This document shows positions 24,467-34,847 of a stretch of 64,000 nucleotides of DNA, one piece after another. Made by a program: the position numbers and the translations under genes. The notes under the pieces were generated by a model. It did not search any database and was not told the origin of the DNA. It was given only the letters and a program-made list of their open reading frames with translations. This stretch comes from Steinernema hermaphroditum (Eukaryota; Nematoda; Chromadorea; Rhabditida; Steinernematidae), in the NCBI GenBank assembly GCA_030435675.1, contig CM059621.1, positions 6,262,001 through 6,326,000 of the forward strand, in the 5' to 3' direction. The stretch's first letter is position 1. Each line of letters opens with the position of its first letter.

Positions 24467-25947
24467 ATGTGATATGATCGATGCACATACACTGTATTGT
24501 ATAAAGTAATGCTCAATCGACATTTTATGGTTAGTTCCAAGCTACTTCTCTATCGTAGTCTTTGAAATACTCTGTTGGAGATGGTTATGCTCCTCAGCTG
24601 TCACCTAAGAGTTTTCTTTAACGCGCCCTACTTAAGTTACTGTTTCGTTTAAGAAGCTCACAGCTACCTTCTGGACCAGGAATATATTTTTCTGTTCTAC
24701 GAATCAATCTCCGAAATAGTGTTCCCAGTGTGGGAGATGATGATGTAAACGAACATCCGGAAGAACATTAAATGCACGACCATATTTGATATTTTTAGCT
24801 CAAAAACACATTTTTGGCGCTTTAAATGGACGCGAGCACCCCACACAAGTGTACCAATGTGGAACGATTGCGTCACAGTTGGGGCTATCGCAGTCCTGTC
24901 CATCTATAAAAGTACGGTCTCCGAGTAGCCCCGTTCCATTGCTCCACTTCCCTGTCTTCCCTTCCACATGATTCATATTACTCTTTCGACTGAAGTCGAT
25001 GCCGAAACGGGTTATATTCTGGCTTCACGCTGTCCACCGAGACGACTGAAGAGGCGCTGCGTTCGAAGTCCATGATTCTAGTGGAAATGCGATATTCATA
25101 TACAACCGTTCACTGAAAGGTCAATAAATCTGTTGAAGTTACGCCAATTAGCATTGTTTGTCTTTTTTTGAATAGCGATAGCTCCCAGGACGTAAATAGA
25201 GAATTGAGTTGACCCTTTTGACACTTGCACACTCAGCTGGAATTTGTTTCTGCTCGATTCCTTGTTTCCTCATGTCATTGACGCTTAAGCTTTTCAAATG
25301 GATGTATTGTCAAATGGGGAGAAAATTACGTCTTCAAATCTTCTTGCTTCATCAAACAAGCGGATACAGGCGTCGGTTTCTCTACTTATCAGAGGCGATC
25401 AAATGTGGTGCCTGCTCTTCAATAGGAAGCAAAGGAAACAATGGGTGGCTGTTGAAGACACGCCCCATAGCGAAGCACAACCTACAGCCCAGGAAGACAG
25501 TAAGAAATGCCGGATAATCCTCTGCTTTATGGCGTTGACGTTTCTTTGAAATATAATTTATCCACACGGAAACGAACCCAACGAAAATAGGAATAAAAAA
25601 CTACGATTATAGACGAGCGATACATGGATGCAAATAAATGGAAACACGGGAAACAGTGTCTTTTTGGAACCTTTTGCAGCGCAATAAACAAACGTGAGTT
25701 GTCATACAACAAAGATAAGAAGATATAAGGAAGAAGACATAGCGTCGACATAATAAAAATTGAAAAACATCATTGAAATACTTGAACGAGGCTGGGGATA
25801 ATGTTGAACAATTCAGTGCTTTTAGTGCAGTGCTCAGTTATTGCCGGCACCTGCCCAAAAACAAAGCTGTTTGCATTGACCACGACCACAGTAATAACAA
25901 CAAACTAATAATCTCTTACAGATGACAAATTCTAACAAAGCGGAACA
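24467..25947. other. Gap between receptor A4 and the minus-strand 25948 gene
   Basis: Apart from repeat R1 nothing is recognised. Short open frames at 25209-25549 have no support. Confidence 0.45.
24664..25177 (+). repeat. Dispersed repeat R1, copy 1 (LTR-like or promoter-bearing)
   Basis: About 510 bases, matched in inverted orientation at 33262-33780. The inner 250 bases are close to identical. Both copies carry a CTATAAAAG TATA-like word and an AATAAA downstream, a layout seen in solo LTRs, but clear TG/CA ends and target duplications were not found. No open frame is shared. Confidence 0.75.
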
Positions 25948-26724
25948 CTACTTCATCTGAAGATGGAACATGCCAGAGCCGTTATACTTCATGGTAATCG
26001 AATGGCCGCGATCATCCGAATGATGAATGTGCACTTGCCCACTTGAGCAGCCGCAGGTCGAAGTCCCGTTGGGCTTAACGATCGCCACCATCTCCTCTTC
26101 CGTTGCCGATGTGCGACCCTTGAGCACCGCCGTCTTCTTCTTCCTCTGCCACTTGGCAACGACGCCTTTCAAGAAGTTGAGAGTGAAACTGTTGGATGCC
26201 TTTCGGGTATCGATCTCGACCATGTTCGGCTTGAAGAGGAGCTCGAAAAGAAAACGGTCGAAGGCATCGGGCCAAGCGCCTTCCAGAAGAAGAGTCTTCA
26301 GATTAGTGTTGACGTTGATCTGCGTGCGGAGAAACGCTTCAGTTGGCTCACCGCTGTGAAGAAGGCTCATCGAGGCCGCAAACGAGGTCTTCTTGAGTTG
26401 CTGCAGTAGTGGCGCCAGGAGTGCAGAACCACTCTTCACTTCCAGACGTGACGAAGGACAGGCAAATAGATCGTTCTTCACGAGGCGCGGTAGTTGCGCG
26501 TGTTCTTTTTGATCTAATCGGAACGACCTGGCGTTCCTCATGTTTCCGCCGTCCGTGATAGTGACACTTCTTATTCGTGTGAAGCCCTTACCTAGCTTTC
26601 GAAAGTCTTCGAAAGTCATCAGGGCCTCGCCGCAGCCATCCTGCGGGTTGAACGGGAAGATGGCCAAGACGCGGTCCCCGGAGAACTTGATCTCGGCTCC
26701 GATGTCGAGGCGCTCCTTAGGCAT
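25948..26724 (-). CDS. Nematode-specific protein, possibly F-box-associated-like
   Basis: One coding exon of 258 residues, with a GCTTCAG acceptor immediately before the start and a likely 5' noncoding exon ending at a GTAAGA donor near 26856. The middle (LKTLLLEGAWPDAFDRFLFE and the following hydrophobic/charged alternation ending in a VVAKWQ motif) resembles the associated domain of nematode F-box proteins, but no F-box is visible at the N-terminus. The C-terminus has CGCSSGQVHIHHSDD and a GSGMFHLQMK end. If the resemblance holds it may be a substrate-binding module; this is a weak inference. It could equally be an orphan family. Confidence 0.7.
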   Translation of the reverse strand: MPKERLDIGAEIKFSGDRVLAIFPFNPQDGCGEALMTFEDFRKLGKGFTRIRSVTITDGGNMRNARSFRLDQKEHAQLPRLVKNDLFACPSSRLEVKSGSALLAPLLQQLKKTSFAASMSLLHSGEPTEAFLRTQINVNTNLKTLLLEGAWPDAFDRFLFELLFKPNMVEIDTRKASNSFTLNFLKGVVAKWQRKKKTAVLKGRTSATEEEMVAIVKPNGTSTCGCSSGQVHIHHSDDRGHSITMKYNGSGMFHLQMK

Positions 26725-28235
26725 TCTGAAGCATGTGTATTTGGTAAGATTTGCTAGTAAGATTCAGATATGTATCTCAGATCTGGAAATATGGCTAATT
26801 TTGGAACAGGATACACTACGATCAGATAGAGGAAAGGGATGAACATTATTCTTACCTTAACTTCGCTCCACACCTCACGGGTCAACTAAGGAAATGTTGA
26901 GTACGAATCGTTAGCGACTGTGCCGACACTCTAACAACGCAACTGAACTGAAACGTTTCCGAAAGGGGCGCGAAAGCTTCGAGGGGCGCGCTTACTCATA
27001 ACGGATTTTCTTCATGGACGTTATCCGTTCACGGAAACCAACGTCCACACGCGTCAACAGCCAAGTAATATCCGAGATTACTGGGGAACTGAAAGCTAAA
27101 CTGTAAGCCTATTCTAAGAAAAGGAATATTAAGTATTCGTGTGCGCGCCTAAGAGGATGAAGATTAGAGGTAGATTATACAAATCTCGATAGCTTCGACG
27201 CGGACTGAGGCTCAGCACACGATTGCTGACAAATTCTGCGATTTTGAGAGGACTTTGCAAATGTCATGCTGTTTCAAAGAGTTCCATTTTAAATGAATTT
27301 GAAGTAATTTGATTGAGCACATTTACCCCCGACAATTTGAGTTGAAACACACATGGTTATTTGTTAATATGATGTTCTAGTGCCCCGCCGAGTTTCCGCG
27401 CAAAACGATTTTTCTCTTTTTTGCCCTTGGGTTGTGTAAGAACCTTAAAAAGGCACAAAAATAATTCACTGCATGAACGTGTCAAAAATGTAACCCTCCC
27501 AGCAAAGTGTCTCTTTGAATACTGAGACCCCGTTATGAGGGACCACCCCGGTGGTGGTGATAATGTATCAGTTCACATTACGAACCTCCCCCGCCCGGTT
27601 TACCGGACATCCCAATTTCTGAGTGCCGGCCTAACATCACACCCGTATTAAATACCCGTATTAAATATAAGGCACAACGAATCAGATAGGACCAGGGCGG
27701 GGGATCGAACCCGGGTGTCAATTGCGGCGTCTGTCGACATCGCACTCGACCACCCATGTCGCGAGCGAGAGGTTTGACTTTTCCTACTTGAACTTAAGGA
27801 GGATCGTTTTTTAATGCGTTCGATATGACTGCGCCCCAGATATGATCAGCTTTGAGAGGACTGCCGTATCCACAAGTTCATTTTGACGCTTTCGACGTTC
27901 GGCGAGCGGTGGGAAGTGGAAGCTGTCTACTAGACTGCTATGCACAGACGAGCAAGATGATTAGACGATCTGAACCCCTGAAGGTACGCATCTACTTGAA
28001 GGCATTAAAGTGTCGTCATTTTCTTGATTGCGTGGCTGCTCCTCTCCAGGATCTTGAATTGTCTTGTTGACTGTCTGTCAGACATTTAGGACGAACGTCT
28101 CGTAGACACATGCGCTCTTTGCAGCGACTGCTCGTCATTGAGAAGTAGTCCACCTCCGCAACGTCGCTGCGATCGGTCGGTTCGCTCCATTCTCTCTGCT
28201 CAAAGCTTTCTAACTTTTCGCTTTTCAGAGCAAGA
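26725..28235. other. Gap holding a tRNA-derived SINE
   Basis: Besides a probable 5' exon of the 25948 gene near 26856-26920 and the SINE at 27471-27943, no gene is seen. Confidence 0.5.
27471..27943 (-). mobile_element. tRNA-derived SINE-like element R2, copy 1
   Basis: About 470 bases, nearly identical in inverted orientation to 33878-34349. On the minus strand it carries an A box TGGTCGAGTGCG (27752-27741) and a B box GGTTCGATCCC (27711-27701) with tRNA-like spacing, so transcription by RNA polymerase III is plausible. No intact cloverleaf acceptor stem was recognised, so it is a derived element and not a tRNA gene. Confidence 0.75.
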
Positions 28236-29055
28236 ATGAGTGATTTCGTCGCTCACAAGAGTGGCCTAAAGTTCAGTCGCGTGATCGAGTGCCATCCCGT
28301 CAACGGAAATGGCGATAGTCAGATCGACTGGAAGGGCTCCGTCACCCTCGATGGATCAGGCCTTGGTATGTTCGATTTTTCTTTTTTCGATTTCGCTGTT
28401 GATGTTTCAGAGGTTGAGTCCGTTTGCTGTCAACTCAAGAGTCGTTTGACTCCCGCTGAAGCCAAAGGCGTGCTTGGCGTTTCTTCACGTTGCACGGTAG
28501 GCCGTTTATATGCTGAACTTTTGTGAAATGATTAACTTTTAGGTAACAAAAGGCGATAAGCGCAAGTTGAAGTTGAAGATATACGACCGAAAAGCATTTG
28601 ATACGCAGTTCTTCTTGTTCATCAACAAAAAGCCAGTTCAGCTTCCGCTTCGCATTGTTCAGTTGGATTCAGGGGCTGAAGACACCGAGATTACCATGCT
28701 GGAAGCGGTTGAGACGCAAATCTCGGATGATGATCTCAAGAATGTCGTCGGTTCAAGTGTTGAAGATATCAAGGATGCTCTTATGAAGGACAATAAGATT
28801 GATAATACCGCCGAAACTGTAGAACTGAAGCCAGAAATGGAAGTGACTGTTGAAACGGTGGAGATCTCTACTAATATTGAAACGAGGAACGCGGTCGTTC
28901 GTGTGAAACCAACGGGAATCTACCGAATTCTGGCGAGCTGTTTGGCTGTCGCCGCCTTCGCGTTCATTGCCAACTCACAAACCGGATGGATTAACGCCAT
29001 TCGCGTGGACCTATTTCCGCTCTTGAAGGTGGTCTTGCGGCGTTTGGGTTCATAA
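28236..29055 (+). CDS. Predicted tail-anchored protein of unknown function
   Basis: Three exons: 28236-28365, 28411-28496, 28543-29055, about 242 residues. A CTTTTCAG trans-splice acceptor lies 8 bases before the start. The first 130 residues look like a compact beta-rich domain (KLKLKIYDRKAFDTQFFLFI, then KPVQLPLRIVQLD), the middle is acidic and Glu/Val/Thr-rich, and residues near 205-225 form one hydrophobic helix (ILASCLAVAAFAFIA) followed by a short basic tail, LLKVVLRRLGS. This layout predicts a cytoplasmic domain anchored by its C-terminus, as in VAP-like proteins, but no MSP signature was found. I do not recognise the family. Confidence 0.8.
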
Positions 29056-29285
29056 CTAAAAATCTATGTTTTCAGAGCTTTATAATTGACAGAACTCTAG
29101 CGAGACTATTCACTTGAATTGGGTGTGTTATGTATGTAATTGCTTAAGTGTCCCTATGTATCATATATGTAATATCTGCATAATATGAATCTTTCCCCGT
29201 CGTAAGCTACAGCACGGCACTCGCTGAATTCCCCCAGAAGAACACAAGATATATGAATCTAAACAATGTATTGGTACATAACAAA

Positions 29286-30683
29286 TCAATCGACAACTAT
29301 AAAATCATCAGACGAGCAATTGGAGTATTCTTCGACCATCCGGGCAACTTCGATCGTTTCCTCGCCTTCCGCCGCAATGTTCATGACCTCGCTGGCCGTT
29401 TTGTGATGGTCGTCGTAAAGCTGTTGCTGAAACAAGAACCATAGTAGGATGGGCGCAAAATTCCACTCACAATATGACAATTGGCTTGACATTTGGGCGG
29501 CATAGGAAGGCTGCCATCGACTTCTTCCACCATTTCTTCACCATTTTCACTGTATGTCGTCATTCTCTTGGTAACAAAGTAATCCCGTGGTTGCTCCTCT
29601 CCAGGATCGACCCCGTGGTTGCTCAGCAATGCGCGCAAGCCTTTGATGTAGCTGAATCGGTTATTAATGGCTTCTAAACGGAGAGCTCATCACATTTATT
29701 CAAAGGAGTGACTCCTACTCGCCTATCTTGGACCTTTCATGGGCGACGGCCGACGTGTAGTGCTCTCGGATATGGATATTCGACGTTAAAATCTAAATTC
29801 ACGCTATATGGCAAGCAAGCCCCTCTTGTAAGCGACACACCTCGTTGTATTTCATCTTATCTTCATCATACGCAACAATCGTCGCTCGCTTTTCTTCGCC
29901 AATAGCTACTAACTCATCTGAAACCAACCCAGTCACCATGATCATCCTTATTTACAAACGCATACGATCCAGCTCCTGGTCTTCTCGTTTGAGTCGCTCA
30001 TTTTTCTCTTGCAACTCAGCTATCTCTTCCCGGAGTCTTTCGTTGGCAGTCAACTTCTTACGCGTCTTTCGAGTCGGGCTTTTGGGCTTTGTTGCTTGCG
30101 AAGACGAGGGCCCATCTTCTGGGGGAGGAAGCTCTGCCATCAGTTTGTCCAGCTGAGCCTTGAAGATTTCAGTCGCTGAAAGTGCCGTCTGAGGACCTGC
30201 AGATGAGGAGGATGCGGCATTGTCAGTCTTTTTCTTTCGAATACGGCGTTTTTGTTCGGTGTTTGCATCGAGCAGAAGTGGGGGCAACGGAGCCATTCTG
30301 GTGGTGGAGGGCGCTGCCGGCGAAGAGGCTGCCTCAGGAGGAGAAGGTTCTTGGCTGGCTGTCAATTGCTGAAGCATTTCTGCGTGCTTTCCGATGCCCC
30401 CTTTTTCCTTTGGCTGCTGCATTACTATTCCTCTCCTGCCAATTTGCATATCCGGTGTTCGCAGAGTGGGCGTTTTCCGGGCCCTGGGCATATTGCTTTC
30501 AGATTCCCTTCCACTAATGGATGACGTAGACGACGATGCACTTGGAGTGGAGGCTGTGCAACTTTCGGTTGATGGTTTTTCCTCGGTTCTGCTGACGGAC
30601 GACGACGATTCAGTTGATGTATGGATTTCGCAGGTTTCCGGCGGAGGCTTGGCTTCGTCATTCTTCGCATCGACCAAATCCAT
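29286..30683 (-). CDS. Ser/Pro-rich protein with leucine-zipper coiled coil
   Basis: Five exons on the minus strand: 30683-29966, 29917-29841, 29792-29719, 29651-29471, 29426-29286, about 396 residues. Residues 1-180 are low complexity and rich in Ser, Pro, Glu and basic patches (RRIRKKK). A basic stretch (SPTRKTRKKLTA) then leads into a heptad run NERL-REEIAEL-QEKNERL-KREDQEL with four leucines seven apart, and the coiled coil continues into the next exons. The basic region lacks the canonical bZIP N-x-x-AA-x-x-C/S-R core, so DNA binding is only possible. The acidic C-terminus ends SSDDFIVVD. The start follows a TTTTCAG acceptor. It is transcribed divergently from the 5'-nucleotidase, 378 bases apart. 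Family not recognised. Confidence 0.75.
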
Positions 30684-31061
30684 TCCTGAAAAGACGGTGA
30701 GATGCGATGGGAAGCTTTAGAAGTCAACAAATTCGGTTCGGAAGACACACACGAAATGAAAATTATGAGGGTAACGCGGACACTGTAGATTAGACAGTGC
30801 CTGGCACCATGGCACTCTTCCTCGGAAACAGGGTCGTCGTCCATACGGCTAATCGTTATGAGACCGAAACTCTATAAGGCAAATTTATGTCGCAGGCTGC
30901 ATGCACGAATAGCAGACGTAGACTGTCTCGAATGACAGTTGCCGCCAGCCGCAGTCGAGCGTTGAGTTGGACCGTTGATTTCGGTCCGAAGCGGTCGTGC
31001 GTTTGCACCCACTGGTTTCATCCTTTTCTGCTTTCCCGCATTCAGTGCTCACCACGCGATA
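30684..31061. promoter_or_regulatory. Shared divergent promoter region
   Basis: This 378-base interval separates the coiled-coil gene (minus) from the 5'-nucleotidase gene (plus), so promoters and leader acceptors of both must lie here; a TTCAG acceptor precedes the nucleotidase start by 16 bases. It contains at 30808-30842 a 35-base inverted copy of nucleotidase coding sequence. Confidence 0.55.
30808..30842 (-). repeat. 35-base inverted copy of 5'-nucleotidase exon 9 sequence
   Basis: The reverse complement is identical over 35 bases to 32983-33017, which encodes the [11 protein letters not shown] part of the nucleotidase C-terminus. Flanks do not match. Confidence 0.9.
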
Positions 31062-33112
31062 ATGGCCGCAGAAGGAACGCCAAATGGCATGGAGAAGGAT
31101 AACAGCGCGCAGGATAACACGACAGAGAAGTTGCTTTCCTACAAGAGAGATCCATCTCAGCGGTAAAGCATTCCGTGCTAACTTTGTTTGAGTTTCTTCT
31201 TTCAGGGTGTTCGTTGGACGCTCTCTTCGACTTGAGAAGATTCGTTTTTTCGGATTTGACATGGACTACACTCTCGCTCGTAAGCGCATTTAAGCTTGAA
31301 ATTGTTTTCACGGTTCACGTGTGCAGATTACAAATCGCCAGACTATGAGACGATGCTGTTCAGTCGTACGATCGAGAAGATGATTTCGATGGGTTATCCG
31401 GAGGACATGCGCAAGTTTACGTACGACAGCAACTTTCCTGTGCGCGGATTGTGGTTCGACCAGCTGTATGGAAATTTGCTGAAGGTCGATGGATTTGGGA
31501 ATATTCTTGTTGGTGTTCATGGATTCCGCTTTATGAAGCCGTAAGCCTTTTCCTTGTTCCCTGGTGCATTATTTCTCATCTTAGGCATGAAATTGAGGAA
31601 TTCTACCCGAACAAGTTCCTGCATTTAATCCACAATCGTGTGATTGTGCTTAACACGTTATTTCATCTCTCCGATACATATCTGCTGGCCAGTTTGGTCC
31701 ATTACTTCGATTCGAATCCTAATTACAAACCGTATGCAAGTGTTCCTTTCAATTTCTCTTGACCGAAACGTTTTAGCACCGTTGATAAAACCGGAGTTCG
31801 CCAAGGCGATGTGTTCATGTCGTACAAGTCGATCGCCCAAGATGTCCAAGCTGCCACTGACGGCGTTCACAATGATGTAAATGAGTTGAACATTTAGAAG
31901 GGTATTATCATCAGATTTCAGGGTCAAATGAAGATGCACGTCTTGGAGAATTTAGAGAAATATGTCGTCAAAGATGAACGCATCAAGCCTTTGCTCAACC
32001 TCCTTCGAAAAAACGGCGGTCAAACTTTCCTTCTCACAAACAGCGAATATTTTTACACAAATGTATCAACATATTTTTCACTTGAAGACTGTAGTATTGC
32101 TTCAGGGGATCATGACGTACTTAATCGGTTCAGACTGGACATCCTACTTCGACATAACCGTGGTTGATGCAAAGAAGCCCCTTTGGTTCGCGGAGGGCAC
32201 AGTTTTCCGTCAAGTAGATGTGGCAACCGGTTCTTTGAAAATCGGTGTCCATACAGGCCCACTGAAGAAGAATCAAGTTTATGCCGGAGGTGTGTGCAAA
32301 GCTGGTGTGCTCTAGCTCAGTTTTAATTGCAGGGTCTTGTGATGCATTCCGTGAACTCGTCAAAGCTCGTGGCAAGGATGTCTTGTACATTGGAGATCAT
32401 ATTTTCGGAGACGTTTTACGCTCAAAGAAGGCTAGAGGATGGAGAACGTTTCTTGTTGTCCCGGAGCTTGATCATGAACTGACTGTATGGACGGAGAGAC
32501 GTGGATTATTCGAGCAGCTCGCCTCTTTAGACGGTGATATTGGTAAGATGTACAAGAATCTTGATGGGACTGCCGATAGCTCGAACAAGTCGATGATTCA
32601 CGACAGCGTGAAGGCTATCAGGGTATGGTCTTCATACAGTTTGATTGCTTATAAGGGAAACATTTCAGAAGGTGACTCACGAAATGGATCAGGCTTATGG
32701 GAAGCTCGGATCATTGTTCCGCAGTGGCTCCCGCACAACGTTTTTTGCCAGTCAGGTGGAACGATATGCTGATGTTTACGCTTCCAGTTGCTACAATCTT
32801 ATCTATTATCCCATGTTCTACTTCTTCCGTGCGCCAATGATGCTTATGCCACATGAATCTACTGTCGACCACTGCACGCTTATGAAGAAGTCGAAGAGCT
32901 CGAAGAGGAACAACGACGGAAAGGCGAAACCGACTGATACAAGCATTCAACCAGTGAACTCAAACTTCTGCCACGAGGAAGAGGACGACGACCCTGTTTC
33001 CGAGGAAGAGTGCCATGATTGGTTGCAGGCAAATAGTGAATCCGATGCGGGAGGTGTTCTGGACAAGTCATTCACGGATCCTACTCCCTCAAAGTCCGCA
33101 GGTCAATTGTAA
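31062..33112 (+). CDS. NT5C2: Cytosolic purine 5'-nucleotidase (cN-II, NT5C2-like)
   Basis: Nine exons: 31062-31162, 31206-31279, 31327-31540, 31585-31731, 31777-31876, 31922-32062, 32106-32289, 32333-32622, 32669-33112, about 564 residues (human cN-II is 561). The enzyme dephosphorylates IMP and GMP in the cytosol and can transfer phosphate to inosine, balancing purine pools. HAD motif I is [11 protein letters not shown] with the catalytic aspartates at positions 52 and 54, exactly as in human. HAD motif II is LLTNSEY and motif IV is [11 protein letters not shown]. Conserved blocks [12 protein letters not shown]-region [13 protein letters not shown] and [11 protein letters not shown] are present. 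The C-terminal tail is acidic ([11 protein letters not shown]), as in other members. The start follows a trans-splice-like acceptor. Complete and intact as far as can be read. Confidence 0.95.
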
Positions 33113-33261
33113 TTAATTAGTATAGAATAATAATGTAGGTAAATGCTTTTTTGTCATGTGTCAATGTGTGTGAGGAACGCGGGTTGTGTAAGTCTTATTC
33201 AGAGAACGTCGAAATGGTTGCAGTACGTGAGCCAATCGTGTTTCACTCTTGAGGCTCGACC

Positions 33262-33780
33262 CGCTATTCACGAAAACAAATACAAACAATGCTAATTGGC
33301 GTAACTTCAACAGATTTATTGACCTTTCAGTGAATGGTTGTATATGAATATCGCATTTCCACTAGAATCATGGACTTCGAATGCAGCGCCTCTTCAGTCG
33401 CCTCGGTGGACAGCGTGAAGCCAGAATATAACCCGTTTCGGCATCGACTTCAGTCGAAAGAGTAATATGAATCATGTGGAAGGGAAGACAGGGAAGTGGA
33501 GCAATGGAACGGGGCTACTCGGAGACGGTACCTTTTATAGATAGATAAGACTACGATAGTCTCGAATTTGACGCAATCGCTCCGCATTGGTACACTTGTG
33601 TGGGGTGTTTGTGTCCGCTCAAAGCGCCAAAAATGTGTTTTTGAGCTAAAAATATCAAATATGTTCGTGCAATTACTGTTCTTCCGGATGTTCGTTTACA
33701 TCATCATCTCCCACACTGGGAACACTATTTCGGAGATTAATTCATAGAACAGAAAAATACATTCCTGGTCTGGAGGGTAC
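33262..33780 (-). repeat. Dispersed repeat R1, copy 2 (inverted)
   Basis: Reverse complement of 24664-25177, about 98 percent identical by eye across the inner part near 33301-33470 and more diverged at both ends. TATA-like word and AATAAA are conserved. Confidence 0.8.
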
Positions 33781-33877
33781 TATGAGTCCACGAGTTTAGG
33801 ACATTTTGAAATAGTTCCTAGACATCTGCGTTTTCGTTTCTCGACCTTCTGTCGCGTCTAAAATCGCGCAAAACACA

Positions 33878-34349
33878 TATCAGTCTAGTAGACATCTTCC
33901 ACTTCCCACCGCTCGTCGAACGTCAAAAGCGTCAAAATGAACTTGTGGATACGGCAGTCCTCTCAAAGCTGATCATATCTGGGGCGCAGTCATATCGAAC
34001 GCATTAAAAAACGATCCTCCTTAAGTTCAAGTAGGAAAAGTCAAACCTCTCGCTCGCGACATGGGTGGTCGAGTGCGATGTCGACAGACGCCGCAATTGA
34101 CACCCGGGTTCGATCCCCCGCCCTGGTCCTATCTGATTCGTTGTGCCTTATATTTAATACGGGTATTTAATACGGGTGTGATGTTAGGCCGGCACTCAGA
34201 AATTGGGATGTCCGGTAAACCGGGCGGGGGAGGTTCGTAATGTGAACTGATACATTATCACCACCACCGGGGTGGTCCCTCATAACGGGGTCTCAGTATT
34301 CAAAGAGACACTTTGCTGGGAGGGTTACATTTTTGACACGTTCATGCGA
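33878..34349 (+). mobile_element. tRNA-derived SINE-like element R2, copy 2
   Basis: Plus-strand A box TGGTCGAGTGCG at 34066-34077 and B box GGTTCGATCCC at 34107-34117, 41 bases apart start to start, typical of a tRNA promoter. Almost identical to the minus-strand copy at 27471-27943. Weaker similarity continues past the right end, including a GCACTAGAACA word in both flanks. Confidence 0.75.
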
Positions 34350-34694
34350 AATACAGTGAATTATACGTTTGTGTGTATCTTTTTAGAGTTATCGCACAGC
34401 TCAAAACAAAAAAAAAGAGAATACTCACTCCTAAGCACTTGATGGAGCACTAGAACACCATTCTGAACATTCATAGAACATCACCACGTGTGATTTAACT
34501 CAAATTGCTAAACGATGCTTCATGCGTGTAGGAAGACGATTGTGAAGTGGATGAAGCCGGTGCAGAACATTCACGTCCCTCAATACCTTGAGTCTCTGCT
34601 GTATGCCTACCAAGAATTGTCCTGCGCGGAATCATGTCAGGTGTCAGGAAGTGGAATTGTGCTAAATCAAATTACATCGAAATCGTTGTTTCAA

Positions 34695-34847
34695 CTAGGG
34701 TTGTCGAATCGAATCGAATCGAATCGAATAATTCGTGTTTTTACGAATATCGAATATTCGATTCGATTCGATATTCGAGAACCTTCGAATATCGAATATT
34801 CGATTCGATTCGATATTCGAGGATTTTCGAATATTCGACAACCCTAG
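34695..34847. mobile_element. Palindromic TCGAAT miniature element with 6-base target duplication
   Basis: Runs from CTAGGGTTGTCGAAT to its reverse complement ATTCGACAACCCTAG. The 120-base interior consists of repeated CGAAT, GATTC and ATATTCGA words. TTTCAA flanks both ends directly, fitting a 6-base target duplication. A partial copy opens the window at 1-87. Confidence 0.85.

Noticed and set aside
24664..25177. Solo LTR call for repeat R1
   Set aside because: TATA and AATAAA fit, but candidate TG...CA ends do not mark where the two copies stop matching, and no target duplication is visible. Left as an unclassified repeat.
27701..27752. tRNA gene on the minus strand
   Set aside because: A and B boxes are present but no acceptor stem or anticodon loop could be paired, and the unit recurs within a 470-base repeat. 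Called a SINE.
30425..30844. Minus-strand frame starting with [11 protein letters not shown] as a new gene
   Set aside because: Only the first 12 codons come from the copied nucleotidase piece; the rest is a shadow of the coiled-coil gene's first exon.
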